Under the pieces are notes generated by a model. That model was not told the DNA's origin. It saw only the letters and a program-made list of their open reading frames with translations, and searched no databases. Positions 45,781 to 58,500 of a stretch of DNA of 64,000 bases are shown piece by piece. Source of the DNA: Dysidea avara (taxonomy: Eukaryota > Porifera > Demospongiae > Dictyoceratida > Dysideidae); the NCBI RefSeq assembly GCF_963678975.1, contig NC_089275.1, positions 48,941,883 through 49,005,882 on the forward strand, in the 5' to 3' direction. The stretch's first letter is position 1, and every line of letters begins with the position of its first letter. Both the position numbers and the translations under genes were made by a program.

Positions 45781-46183
45781 ACGGTTACTGTTGTACTGTA
45801 CGATAATGCATACAGGTGTTTTTAAACCAGGCGCATGCCCACAGCCAGCCAAAGGCGGGCTGTGGGTACGTGCCTGGTTTACTGAAATTGTTTTTGTAAA
45901 AATGTGTGTACCTGTCTACCTATGTATATATATCTATCTACCTATCTATGTTTGTTTGTACACACCCACATGAGCAAATCCTTTTAGTGGTAAAAGCAGT
46001 CAGCCTATGAAAATTGTACGCTAGATGAAGCCCGTGTTATACTTGAGCATAGGCAAGGTTTGCACTGAGGCAGTTTCTTTTTGCCGGTTTGAAATACAAG
46101 TGTGGAGATTCTCTACAAACTTCATAAACTACCTTCCCATTGTGCTCTTCATGTATTTAACTACTGGCTCTTCATGTATTTAA

Positions 46184-46570
46184 CTACTGGCTCTTCATGT
46201 ATTTAACTACCATAAAACACCATAGCAGGTCTCTTAGGCTACTAGGAAATGTGTATCTCTTCGAATTGAAATGGAGCGTGTCCCTATATGTATGCATACG
46301 AAAATGAAGTGTAGCCTTGAGGTTTTGTAGAGAAAATTTGTGGGATAAAACACTATATGTATAAAATGGTTGAGGAGATACTTCTCTGTGTAATAAGTTG
46401 TTGAAAGTGGTTTGTTCGAAATTCGCTTCCTTTGCAATGCATAGTAATGTAATTAGAGAATTACAAAATAATTCACCAATTACGAAATCTGAAATTACAA
46501 AACTGCATAATTGCATTATTACAATATATTTCCAGTTATATATCTAGCACCGGTTTTTGAAAGTAGCACA
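46184..46570. repeat. diverged dispersed repeat shared with 3660-3900 and 10640-10745
   Basis: It has TAGGCTACTAG, GTAGCCTTGAG, TTGAGGAGATA and AACATCAACTTG in common with those intervals. It also has a short direct repeat, CTACTGGCTCTTCATGTATTT (46145-46207). Confidence 0.45.
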
Positions 46571-47045
46571 ACATCAACTTGTTTTAAAATACTCTAATTG
46601 AATGGTCATTTGAATTTCGATTTCAGATAGCCCTAAAGCCACTGTACATGTGTGCTGTTATGTTCATTCCTATACCCCATTCCCTGTTCCCATACTACAG
46701 GCTGCCCCCAAAGAACTACTCAACCCAGTAAATCCCCCAGTATGTGGAGACTTTTGCTGCGTTGATGAGCACACCCTCAGGGCAGCATGACGATGACATG
46801 GCTCATGTGATCCACAAGGAAGTCATTAGTTCATTGTCTACTCTACTAAGAGAATTCCCCAAAATGATGGCTGGTCACCTAGCAACTGTACTGCAACCCA
46901 TCTGGAATGTTGTGATTAGTAGTACTAACAAGTATCCATGGCAACAGTAGTGCTGTGTTGTTGGTCTCCTTAGCAACATTAGATATGTCCACTGTGAGGT
47001 GAACAGTTTGATGGGGTCAGCTCAAATGGTAGACTCTGATGGTCA

Positions 47046-47102
<57 letters not shown>

Positions 47103-47103
47103 G
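47046..47103. repeat. (TG)n microsatellite
   Basis: This is an uninterrupted TG/GT dinucleotide run of about 27 units just after the donor of exon 46974-47041. Confidence 0.9.
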
Positions 47104-48022
47104 TAGTTGTCAGAAGTGTGTGGTACTATTAATTATTATGAAATACAAATCAGTGTTCTTACGAAGTATAATATTTAGATAACTGTATTCATTTATCACA
47201 TAACAAGTCTAATAGCCCATACACCAGGAACATGGAGTCTTTGTTCTACACCACCTGGTCCCCAGTGTAGAGGTGTACCAATATGGGAATTGTCAATATT
47301 CTGATAACTGATAAATTGACTACAGAATTACTGATTCTGATATTTGTAGTAATGAGTTACATCTGAACATAAAAGGTTTTTAGTATGGACACTACAAAAA
47401 TGTAAAATATGGCTAAAAGCTTGAGTAAACAGGAAAAATAGACTTGAGTAAAAGTGGTGTTAAGGTTGTGTTCACAGGAAAATAGTCCCAACTTGATACT
47501 TGAACCCTTAACCACCATGATATGCTTTGAATTTGTTTTACAATTCTTGTTTTACCTACTGAACTGCACAGTCCACCAGAAGTAACACTGGACAACTGAG
47601 TTAAATGTCTGCTTTAAAAAGTAGCATTATCCAATATTACCATTATCACAATATCAATACTGATATATTTAACCTCAGTGGATTGTATGCAATATACATA
47701 TTTTAAATAACAATCTTGTGTTCACACTTCACACATGCAATCCCTGTTAGGAGAGTGTCTTGGGATGGAGCAAGTCTTATTTACTGTGTTTGAGTTTTTT
47801 GAGACACTGACCTGCTCTGAATATAAGAAACTACACAAACCGGTTGCCACGGTGATGAATGACTTCGTACACCTGCTGGCCAGGTACATGCACGCAACCA
47901 ACTGAACAACAGGTGATCATGTGATGTCTTGTGATCAGTGTGAAGTAATGTGATCCTGTGTGATGTCATGATTTCTGTCCATGTGTCACTTTGTCCACCA
48001 AACATAAGAAATGATCTGAAAC

Positions 48023-48366
48023 CAGAGGAAGATGGAAGTGGTTTAAGCGCCGTTAAAATGAATTATGCAAAACTGATCAGGTTCTGAGTGGACAATGTAA
48101 CAAAGTGTGGCATCATTGCTTGGTTTAAAATATAAATACCTTGCTAGTGCTAGTATTGTTATGCGTGAAATATTGTTCCATCAGTTTTGCCTAGAAAACT
48201 AAGCACTTTTACAAAGCAAAATACATCATTTTAATCCTCACACGAAACTCAACCAAAATATCTAGCAATCATCAGCGATTACCTACAATCACTAGACTAT
48301 TGAGGTTCACGTGATTAAACTATGCAATTAAGGTAATATTTTCAAGTAGCACCTGAGGCTCCTCTG
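48023..48366. mobile_element. 344-bp MITE with CAGAGG/CCTCTG ends
   Basis: The direct repeat ATCTGAAAC (9 bp) is at 48014-48022 and 48367-48375. The corresponding gamma intron near 61390 has a single ATCTGAAAA, giving an empty site. The class is uncertain; a 9-bp TSD is typical of Mutator-like elements. Confidence 0.6.
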
Positions 48367-48409
48367 ATCTGAAACTATTAAATGTTTATCATACAATGTG
48401 GAAGTACTG

Positions 48410-49440
48410 TATATTGGGGATCATGGAGATTTGAGTTTTTCTAGCCAAAAAGATCACCCAAAACCCATCTCTACAATACCATCATGATGATGCCTTAGCA
48501 TATTGGTTTGGTATAACCAAGCCCAAAAGTACCTTCAGTATGACCCTAAATGCTTCCAATAGGTAGCCACAAAATTAAAAAGACATATTTTTTAATGAAA
48601 TTTTCTACTGACTGACTACTGTATAGTTGTTACTACTCCATGTCTCAAAAATAAAGAGCATGCAGAGCGGCTAATCTTTCTCGTAATGTGCCCTATGATA
48701 ATTCTAGTTGTTACTGCCTTAACTGCAAATGGATCATACGCATTACCTGTCTCATGTTGGAAAGCCAGCATTTCATCTCATAGCAGTAACCATCTTCTGC
48801 CCTGATATACGTGGTGTCCTCTCACACAAGAACTAAATTAATTCTCCAGGTAAACTAGCCATTGTTAGAGCTGAATCCTGTTGGCATGGTAGTTCGTAGT
48901 GCTGAATCAATGAAACTCATGCGTAGTGATGGCAGCTGTGTATGAAATTGTTTCCTATGAAATATTTATGTACTACAATATCAATTTAACAAAAATTTTA
49001 TGGTACAAAAATTTCGTGCTATACAGTAACTGCCTGCCAGCCTGCCTGATGCCTTCAGACAAGCCTGTAGCTCAATAACAGCTAAGGGTAAAGGCTTGAT
49101 TTTTTCACTGTCCTAGATGTGCCTTTGGCATACTGCAGTACATAAAATGCACATATCATGGACTTACCTTTGTCCTTCTTTGTTTCTTTTTGTTGACTGT
49201 CCAAGGTGGTAGCAGGATGCATGGCTTCCCATTTTTAATGGGAATTGTCCAGACTGGCAGAAGCGTCTTTGTTTGTAACATTGTGTAACAGTCTGGACAT
49301 GGCTGAAAGTGGAGTGTAATGGCCACTTCACTTTTGAGTCAATAATTGATAGTTGGGGTGCGTGATCAGACGAAAACATTAACTTCAGTGCCATCCTTTC
49401 TTTTGATACAGTATGAGTGGGTTCAGTTATATACAAAATA
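48410..49440 (-). repeat. dispersed repeat R1, copy 4
   Basis: The complement carries the GTAAGTCC block (49161-49168 as GGACTTAC) and GAAGGCATCAGGCAGG. It is part of the extra 2.3 kb in the beta intron between exons 47751-47912 and 50827-50922. Confidence 0.6.
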
Positions 49441-49479
49441 AGTGAACAAACAAGTGTAGGGAAAGATTAGGAATTTATA

Positions 49480-50200
49480 TTCCAAGTTTAAAATGTGTGG
49501 GCGGAACAAACTACGAAACCTGCTTTAACCCAAGCAGGGATAAATAATTTCAACAACTGTGTTGTGTTAGCAATACAACTAATTGTGCTTGTTTGTTTTT
49601 ACTACAGAACAACGACTGTTCTTGGGTGTGTGGTCTACAATAGAGCGATGTTTTATAAAAACGCGCCGCCAAAAACCAGACTAACAGATTACTGAATCCT
49701 TATAATTTCAACACAAGTGGCTAAACAATTTAAATATCTAGGTCCTGTGGAAGCGATTTTTTAAGTTACTGGTTGTATAGACATTTTATTGAACTTTTAG
49801 TAGTTTTTTTCGAGTGAAACAAGCGCTTTGAAGGCTTGTATCTGAGTCACACACCAAAAACGCTTCCACAGGACCTAATAAATGTAATATACAGTATCAC
49901 TATGCCCCAGAAAAGCCAATAGAGCCTACAGCTTTTGCTGTATTTGGCGGCAGAAAATCATGGTAGTGACAGCTGGAGCTGAGCAGTGTAAGGGCTAGCT
50001 TACTTGTGTTACTACAACAAATTGTAGTGTTCCACCTGCCTCAAACTACACTGTAGCTACATAAAAACATTAAATATGAAGGGCTTCACCTTCATTTAAA
50101 ACTTTTCACGCTGCTAGACTGGTTTTATAGGCTTCTAAAAAAGAATCGATAGGCATCCAAAATTTTGAATGATTGCCCGTGACTATACCGTAACCTTAAG
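49480..50200. mobile_element. TTAA-flanked DNA element, copy 2, left end truncated
   Basis: The sequence from AAGTTTAAAATG at the left to CCGTAACCTTAA at the right matches 31278-31953. The left TIR is missing; the R1 copy abuts it. Confidence 0.7.
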
Positions 50201-51483
50201 GATTCATGAAAAAAAAAAGTTGGGATACCTACACCTTCAGATAACTAGTCCACTAGTATATCTGCAGGTGTAGGTGACCTCCCTTGCAAATTGTTTCCCT
50301 ACTGTTTTTCTATAATCTCTAATCAAAGAACACTTGTGTATACACATAGTACATTTAACCCTTTAACAGTCAATGTCAAATATAATAGATACAACTACAT
50401 ATAAACCCTTACAATTTATGATACTCACCATGAAATTCCTGACAAAATCATTGCTTCGTTTGGAGAAAATCTTTACTGCTAGGCCACCGGTGTACATTAT
50501 CATCTTTACTATCTGCATCTTGTTCTGGGTGTAGGATATGTGTGACTGGGTATACAAAAACAGGTCATGTGGGAACAAACTAATACCTCATTACAAAACA
50601 GATCATATATCAGTATTAGACTAGAATACTTCTGTAACTTATTACAAAGCCAGTTACCTAATAATTGTTGAAAATTACATAGCCATTAAATGATGGCACA
50701 AAAGGTTGTGAGTTATGAAAGTTACACAGCCACATGTCCTGTTTTCACAGGCTGTCACATATTGTGAATTGACAATATCCTGTTCTATGTTATTATGATG
50801 TAATATGACATCACATGACCTCACAGGTGGAGACATAGATTAGTGATGGCAATGATTTTGTATCAGATGAAGCTGATGACCTCAGCTATAGTGTATGTCT
50901 TGCTGTTCTTAACCTTATAATGGTGAGTATGGCTGTCCCATATATTTGTCTGTATGTGTGTCTGTCCCGTGTATGAGTCTGTCCTGTACGTGTGTGTTCC
51001 TTCTTGGTAGACCCGTGAAATGTAGTGTAGTAGTAATTGCTATAGCATTGTGTTGTCATGGTTACCTGTTGTAGAGTATGGTGGAGGAAAGGCTGACATC
51101 ACTATGCCTACAAGCCATCACCATGGCGATTAGTATATATCTACAAGAGACAGCTACTATAAGAGCCTCAGGAAATAATAACTGGTAAAGTGTACTACAT
51201 GTGTTAGTGAACTGTATGAATGTCACTTGTGTCAGTTATTGTGTGTAGTTCATGTGGTGATGGATGTATAGCAAGTATAAGTAAAAATTAGGAATTTCAA
51301 CAAAAGAAGCATATCCTTACTGTGTTGTGAAGATTGAAATGCGGGAACATTACACAATACTCTAATCCAGACTTTTTATTTGGATATTACATTGTCCCTA
51401 CTGCCCACTCTAGTTTAAAATTCCTATATGTTTTGTTTATAACCATGCGCACACCCTGCTGCAGGGTTTGTGCATAGTTAAGT

Positions 51484-51501
51484 ATGTGTGTGTGTGTGTG
51501 T

Positions 51502-51545
<44 letters not shown>

Positions 51546-51565
51546 TGAGTGTGTGTGTGTGTGTA
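51484..51565. repeat. interrupted (TG)n microsatellite
   Basis: TG repeats with TA and AG interruptions lie downstream of the last beta exon. Confidence 0.9.
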
Positions 51566-51599
51566 TGTGTTGCTATTTCTATGCTAGCATTATAAAATA

Positions 51600-52020
51600 C
51601 AGCTAGACCAACAATGAGGGGTGGGGTCATCATGATCGAGTAAATAGATTGCTAGGTCTCCGTACCCAATTGTTATTAGTCAACCAAGAGCGTAATCTCA
51701 AATGTATTGTGATGTTACAGTTAGTACTTGGTAAGTGCCTTAAATAATTTTGTGGCATCTGAATATGCTGCTCAAGGAAAGTGTTGATACAGAAAATTAA
51801 TGCCTTGGTATGGTTTCATTGGACAAAGAAGACAACGGACCAGCCTGATTGAAGATAAAGGAAAGACAATGTACGCACTGGTAAGGCACACACCACTGAT
51901 GAGTTTAATAAAATGGTGGCTTTGTGCTGCTTTGTTTGGCCTCCAGCCTTGCGACTGTGGTCAGGCAGGTAGGCTGGCAGACAAAAATTCAAGTTTTGAT
52001 GATTTTTTAAAAGAATACGG
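51600..52020 (+). repeat. dispersed repeat R2, plus-oriented copy
   Basis: It matches 41440-41950 (GGTCATCATGATCGAGT, CCAGCCTGATTGAAGATAAA, CCTTGCGACTGTGGTCAGGC). It lies close to the start of the duplicated importin block. Confidence 0.5.
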
Positions 52021-52523
52021 AAAATCTTAAGGTATGCAAAGTCATAGATGTGCAATATATTATTCATATTGCATTGTGCCTGTACTTTTTCCACTAAAGT
52101 GTTGTCTCCATTAGAAGTGTTTAGATTTACACCTGTATATTTTTAAAATGTTCATGCTATCAAACAAGATTCTTAATGTACTTGTATGGTTTCCTGATCA
52201 GCTAGAAATATTCTTATTTAAAAGTTCCTAATGTAATGATTTTGACGTGGCATGTGGCACCATATCTCAAATGATTTAGTATATCTTACTCAACGTCCAC
52301 AGAAAATTTGGTGCTGTTATCACAATGTGAACAATTTCATCAAAATTTATTACTTAGCCACTCTACTACTTAAACAGTACTCCCGTATTGATAAAGAAAA
52401 ATAGTCATGTTGCTATTATATTGACAAGATTTTAATTTAGCACATACACGTAATTTCATTTTATGACAGTATACATAACATTGTTAATCACATGATGATC
52501 ACATGATGATGGTTTACCAACAG

Positions 52524-55500
52524 GTGTATAGTAGTCGTACAAGGAGCAGGGCTATCACCATCTTTACAAGTTGTGCTGAACTGATCTATACTATGAGTGA
52601 TGTGTTCCCAGTAAGTGTGTTTTCAAAATATTCTAATTGAACAATTATTTGATTTTCAATTTCATACAACCACGTGCTGTTATATTCATTCCTATACTCC
52701 ATTCCCTGTTCCCATACTACAGGCTGCCCCTAAAGAACTACTCAACCCAGTAATCCCCCAGTATGTGGAGACTTTTGCTATGTTGTTGAGCACACCCTCA
52801 GGGCAACATGATGATGACACGGCTCATGTGATCCACAAGGAGGTTATTAGTTCATTGACCACTTTACTGAGGGAATTCCCCAAAATGATGGCTGGTCACC
52901 TAGCAACTGTGCTACAACCCATCTGGAATATTGTGATTAGTAGCACTAATGAGTATCCATGGCAACAGTAGTGTTGTGTTGTTGGTCTCCTTAGCAACAT
53001 TAGATATGTCTGTTGTGAGGTGAACAGTTTGATGGGGTCAGCTCAAATGGTGGACTCTGATGGTCAGTCTGTTTGTGTGTCTGTCTGTGTTGAACGTGAT
53101 TATCAGATGTATGTGGTACATGTATATCATTATTATTGTACAAGTATATATTAGGAATTTAAGTTCGGTTAGGGATTATAGAAAAAAGTAGGGGTCACCG
53201 ATATACTAGTGGACATTTAATCCCTAATTCAGTCATGGGTATTAGTGTTGTACCGATAATTATTGATCAGTAGGTACCAACCAATATTGGCTAATTTTTC
53301 GAATATCGGTATTGGTTACAAATTAGCCAATTAACCAAAACCCACAATCAATCAGTAAAGATGGTAATAAACATGTGACAGTAAAGAAACTGGTGAACAC
53401 AATAGTTAGTGGTAAAACATTTATTAGTTGTAATACAAGTACACAGAAAAATTTGGAATTTTCAACTAGAGTAAGGACCATAGCACATCGATATAAAGTA
53501 CTGAAACGAGTTGGAGTAGTGCCTGATATTAAACCACAGTAAAACAATAAGAAATGCTACATACCTACTGTGCATTTCCATTATGGTATCTTGAACACAG
53601 TAGGGGTATAACACTTCTTATTGTTTTACTGTAATTTAATATCATGCACTACTCCAGCTTGTTTCAGTACTTTTTATCGATGTGCTATAGTCCCTACTCT
53701 AGTTGAAAATTCCAAATTTTTCTGTGTACTTGTTTGTTCCCTTTTTTGTGACTGGTGAACCCTCGCATACCGCATCTGAAATGGGGCTGCGTGCCCCAGC
53801 TATATCAGTTATCGTCTGAAAAGTAAAATATCCATTAAGCTTTGTTGTCAGCTATGTTCAACCCGTTACACAGCATTTCGGATCTAGAACTGTTCAAAAA
53901 GCACCTCTGCAATCGAAATAGCCACTTTGAAAAATACGGACGATTTCTGTTACATGCTACCACCAGATCGACACTTTTTGCTGTCAGCAAAGATGAATGG
54001 GACACAAAGGAGGAGACTGGTAAGTCCATGAAGAATGCATTGTACGTACTGTGGTATATGCCAAAAGGCACCTCTCAGGCTGAAGCGACATTGAACAGTG
54101 AAAAAAATCAAGCCCGTAGCCTTAGCTGTTATCATATCAAGTTGCGCTTGTCTGAAGGCATCAGTCAGTCAGTAGAAAATTCCGTTAAGTGATTAATTTT
54201 TAAAATTCCGTAGCAACTTGTTGAAAGCATTTGGGACTATCTGAAAACTTATTTGGGCTTAGTTCTACCTAAACAATACTGCCTCATCATTGTCAGGGAA
54301 AATTGAGGCTGGTTTTTGGGTTATGTTATTTCGTGGGCCACGCCTACTCCTTTATGGTCGGATGTAACACTTCTAAATGACTACTAAGGCCACACCAAGT
54401 CAAACTTTAGTTTCTGGTCACCCAACCACATGGCAAACCTGGAACCCCAATTTATGAGGACTGTTATTAATACTACAGGTGATTAAGTGCACGTGACCTA
54501 GCAAGACACTGATTTTTTACTTCAAAAGATCGAGATACTCTAATAGAGCAGTCAGAGATTCTAATAGAGCAGTCGTACTATCCTGAATATTAGAAAACAG
54601 TTAGGTATTTAGGCCACACTAATAAAATGTTTCTGACTAGGTTTGTCCTTGATTACATAGCTTTTATTATTAATGCTTCTGTTACCAGTAGCAAAAGTAA
54701 TTTCAGTAGCATTAACCACTAGCCTAATAACATCAGATAGGCCATAGCTTTAACGTTCCTAACAGTAATGGTCCTCTAATGATCAGTTTAGTAACTCTGA
54801 CTTCTAAACTTTGACTTCCTTATCTGGTATAGAAAGTCGGTAATGTTTGGTGAGCTCAACCTTCAACTTTTCCATGACTAAATTTGTATGGTCCAAGATT
54901 GAATTGGCAAGTAGAAACCCTTACTTAAAACATTAACTTTCCCACGTCATGATCACTGAAGAACACTACTCAATAACCCAAAACTTTGACAGTTATGTTT
55001 ACTGAATAGAAGGCTGGAAACGTATAGTGGGCTAAGACTTCACATTTGAATGAAGAGTTTTTGATGTGTAGTTTAATTTCATTTTGGATCATTTGAACAA
55101 CTTAGCTAATTAATTATAGTAGCTAATACTTTCCTGATATAGCTATTGAGACATTTCACTTGGAAAACATGAGTAGCTATAGCTATGATGAGCAAGACAT
55201 TTCAGTGAGTACTTAGCTATACATCCTAATTGATTTAAATGACTTTGACTCATTCTCAGTTAATGTTTCTAATTATTGTAGTAATGTACATGTATGATTT
55301 TTCCCTGAGCACATCAGCAGTGCTAGCTGCTCAGTAATAATAATAAATTAACATCAGTTTTTTAAAGCAGTGTACGTAGCTAGCCATGATCCATCAACAA
55401 ATTTTTTAGCTATAGAGCATTTTTGTAGCCAGAAGCATAACTACTTGGTGCTGTTGGTTAACGGCTTGACTGAAAATATAATCAACATAAATTTTGCTAA

Positions 55501-58500
55501 ATTGAGTAAATCAATACAGTTTGGCATCACAGTATACAATACTGATGTATCTATAGTCCTGAACTCCTGATCATCCGCTCACCCACATCCATTTGTTGGC
55601 TAGGAAGTGACCAGAAACTATAGTATGTTCACGTTGAGCTGAATCCTCAAAAACATTTAATAACTCATGGGTGCAATTACACACGATCTTGAAATTTGGC
55701 TCATTTGTAGTACTGCTTGACCCACTAAAAATATTTCAAAATCTTTTTGTTCAAATGTTTGACATTATATTTACAGCCAATCAAAATTTTCACAATACAT
55801 TTCCTATGGGGAAGCCATATAAGTACAGTGTCCATTACGGCCCTTTCCTGAACTTGTAATGGAGCCAAACTGTACATGTCTGTTGTTGACAACTTTGCTG
55901 TTACTAATAATCATCTAGTTAGCTGAAATGTTAACTCTGTTGAGAAAAATCCATTTCTAATTTTTAGCTGTTTTTCAGGATTCAGCTCAACGTGAACATA
56001 CTATAAGATATGACTTGGAGTGGCCTAAAGTACAGTGCAGTTCTATTCATGAACCATATTCTTGTCTTGCAATGATTAGGTGTAAACAATGTCTAAATTA
56101 GTAAATTTGTTCACAAACTTCTCTAATGTACTATCAGCTAACTACTGATCTGTCATTTAGATACTATTGTGATACATATCGTTATCGTGATATCATACAC
56201 TATGATAGTACTGTATAGTAGGGACCACAAAGGAGTAGGCGTGGCCCATGTAATAAAATCACCCAAAAAACAGTCTCAAATTTTCCCTGACAACAATGAG
56301 GCAGTATTGGTTAGGTAAAACTAAGCCCAAAAAAGCTTTCAGATCGACCCGAAACGCTTTCAACAAGTTGCTATGGAATTTTAAAAATAATTTATTTAAC
56401 GGAATTTTCTACTGACTAAGTTAAGTAACTGACTGATGCCTTCAGACAAGCATAACTTGATAACGGCTATGCCTACAGGCTTGACTTTTTCACTGTTTGA
56501 CGTCGCTTCGGCCCGACAGGTGCCTTTTGGCATACCGCAGTACGCACAATGCATTCTTCATGGACTTACCAGTGTCCTCCTTTGTTCATTTTTGCTGGTG
56601 TCGATTTGGTAGGCCTGCGCCGATTATGCCAGCATAATTTGGGGCATAATAGGCAACCAAAAGCATCAGCATAATGCCAGCATAATGGGCAAAATTTTTG
56701 TGCATTGGTTATCAGAGAAGCTGAAAATCTGCCTATTTTGCATGATGCAGAATGGGATAGTGTGCAAACATGGTAAAAATCAGATTTACAGATACGTTGT
56801 GAAGAAAAGTTTAGTTAAAGATCAATATACTCTAATAGAACAGTCACCACATAATGAATATTCTAATAGAACGTTCACAGATGCATTTGGTACTCTAATA
56901 GAGCAGTCAAGACAAAATTTTATATGAGCATATTTGGAGCATAATGGAACACAACTGGGCATAATTGGAGCATAATAGGGGAAATTCTGGAGCAATGCTC
57001 AAAAGCATAATAGGCAATTTCAAAAGCATAATAGGCTCAGGCCTACGATTTGGTGGTAGCACGTGATGGCTTCCCTTTGTAATGGAAATCATCCGTATTT
57101 TTCATAGTGGTTACTTTGATTGCAGAGGTGCTTTTTGAACAGTTTTTGATTCATACTGCTGTGTAACAGGTTGAACATAGCCAACAACGAATCGTAATGC
57201 GTAATGGATGCTTTCCTTTCAGACGATAATTTATATAAGTGGGGTGCGCGTCACCAACACAACCCTTTCTTTTGGGTTGCAGAGGTGCTTTTTGAATACT
57301 GCTGTGTAACGGGTTGAACATAGCTGACAACAAAGCGTAATGGAAACTTCACTTTTCAGACGATATACGTAGCTGGGGCATGTGATGCCATTTCAAATGC
57401 AGTATGCATGGGTTCACTAATCATCATGATATTATTTACAAAAAGTTAACAAACAAGTATTTCAAAAAATTTGGAATTTTCAACTAGAGTAGGGACCATA
57501 GCACATCTATAAAAAGTACTGAAACAAGCTGGAGTAGTGCATGATATTAAATCACAGTAAAACAATAAGAAGTGTTATATCCCTACTGTGCATTTCCATT
57601 ATGGTACCTTGGAACACAGTAGGGATATAACGCTTTGTATTGTTTTACTGCGATTTAATATCATGCACTACTCCAGCTTGTTTCAGTACTTTTTATCGAT
57701 GTGCTATGGTCCCTAAAAATTCTAATTTTTTTTGAAATACTTGTATTCATTACTATCAATTGTCTTGTGAAAATTTTGCTATTGCCCATCTCTAGTTACA
57801 TACTGACAAAGCATGCAATTGATAGAGATCGCGTGATGTATTTAAGGGAAGTCCCTTTCGCAACTCCGGTAGATACACGTGAACACAGTTTGAATCTTTA
57901 AGATGGAGTCGAAGTATTGTGTGATAGTAAAACATCTGAGTCAATTGGATTGTATACAAACACAGTAAGTCATTGAGCTACTGCAAATCGACACATGAGC
58001 AAACAGAAATGGGATACAAAGGAGTAAATGATGACATACTGCGGTAGCTAAAAGGTATCTATTGGGCCAAAGCGATGTCAAATAGTGAAAAAAATCAAGC
58101 CTGTCCTTAGCCATTATTGAGTTACACTTGTCTGAAGGTATCAGTCAGTAGAAAGTTTCACTAAATTAAAACTTGTAGCAACTTTTTGGAAGTGTTTCAG
58201 ATCATACTGAAGGCACTTTTGGGCTTGGTTATGCCTAACCAATACTGCCAAGGTGTATTGTGAGGCTGGTTTTAGGGTGATAGTTTTGGCCAGAAAAGCC
58301 CAAACCTTCGTGATCCTAATATCAAGATTATATAATAGAAACCAAGAGTGTCGAACAGTGTATTAGCTCGTGATTAATGATTGCATAAAGTAACATGGAT
58401 ATTTCAGTAATTGTTCGTTTATGCGAAATGATAATTTGAAATGCGTACATGGCAACGGGTCTTTGTACACCAGTTTTTCCATCTTATTCAACAAAGTAAT

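Larger units (their letters stand above)
42499..51184 (+). pseudogene. IPO9: importin-9 copy beta, N-terminal and middle exons, decayed
   Basis: The exons are 42499-42537 (CPRNGSPKFQSSE), 43973-44042 (VKALTCQLLPQGLG), 44752-44838 (VYSIRTRSRAIAIF), 46701-46931, 46974-47041 (VNSLMGSAQMVDSDG), 47751-47912, 50827-50922 and 51075-51184. They follow the importin-9 order, including the counterparts of IRTRSRAVEIF, VDSDGE.LGFE and a VEDEDDDTFSYTVR-like segment. Three defects are seen against copy gamma: one extra base in 46701-46931 (near 46730), four extra bases in 47751-47912, and a TAG at codon 4 of 50827-50922. The exons expected between 44042 and 44752 (about 80 residues) are missing; that interval holds a stray exon copy (44133-44200) and an R2 repeat instead. 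Confidence 0.75.
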
